Source of the DNA: Nostoc sp. HK-01
GTDB taxonomy: Bacteria > Cyanobacteriota > Cyanobacteriia > Cyanobacteriales > Nostocaceae
Length of the DNA stretch: 64,000 nucleotides
Assembly: GCA_003990705.1 (NCBI GenBank)
Contig: AP018318.1
Location: forward strand, 682,001-746,000
Direction of reading: 5' to 3'
A program made the translations under genes and the position numbers. The notes below the pieces were generated by a model, which searched no databases, had not been told where the DNA came from, and was given only the letters and a program-made list of their open reading frames with translations. Shown here one piece after another: positions 63,972-64,000 of the stretch. The stretch's first letter is position 1. Each line of letters opens with the position of its first letter.

Positions 63972-64000
63972 GGTAACGAACGAGACTGGTAACTGGGGCG

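Overview
The window looks like chromosome of a filamentous, heterocyst-forming cyanobacterium of the Nostocales. Base composition is AT-rich with many copies of the HIP1 octamer GCGATCGC. Intergenic DNA carries short palindromes and tandem heptamers typical of Nostoc and Anabaena. The central 26 kb has the gene content of the heterocyst envelope polysaccharide (HEP) island (alr2825-alr2841 in Anabaena PCC 7120). These assignments come from reading the sequence; no database search was run.

Layout. 1-4501: the end of a DUF3352 gene, two aldo/keto reductases and a PatA-type response regulator. 4502-5410 holds no gene I can support. 5411-9156: a vWA protein, a PP2C phosphatase and a TPR kinase in a row, resembling the TerY-P phosphorylation triad. 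9601-35024: the HEP island, all on the plus strand. It starts with nucleotide-sugar genes (rfbF, an LhgO-like oxidase, an SDR, an RfbC-like epimerase, a SAF-domain oxidoreductase), interleaved with two tandem GT2 genes and three tandem Fe(II)/2-oxoglutarate dioxygenase genes. A Wzc-like protein, a HepC-like sugar transferase, the HepA ABC exporter, further glycosyltransferases and an O-antigen polymerase/ligase-like protein follow. Together these would make, assemble and export an envelope polysaccharide.

35099-42763: a DUF6717 gene, the ergothioneine genes egtC-egtB-egtD, a zinc-ribbon membrane protein, ilvA, a Uma2-family gene and an MtfA-like peptidase. 42829-49291 is the decayed and mobile part: a DUF3775-like gene with one in-frame stop, a NACHT (NLR-like) NTPase gene split by an IS4-family element with exact target duplication, two response regulators and a 144-bp MITE-like element with its own target duplication.

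49292-64000: mostly housekeeping and envelope genes, including an SLH/DUF3370 protein, hisD, a PAP2 phosphatase, an APC permease, a CadD-like transporter, TauE with DUF1634, a prohibitin, Lin0512, a pentapeptide protein and YraN.

No tRNA, rRNA, CRISPR array or prophage was seen. The most notable items are the TerY-P-like triad beside the HEP island, the tandem dioxygenase triplet, the cleanly interrupted NACHT gene, the nested MITE, a palindrome family found 3' of genes, and in-frame repeat insertions in YraN and EgtB.
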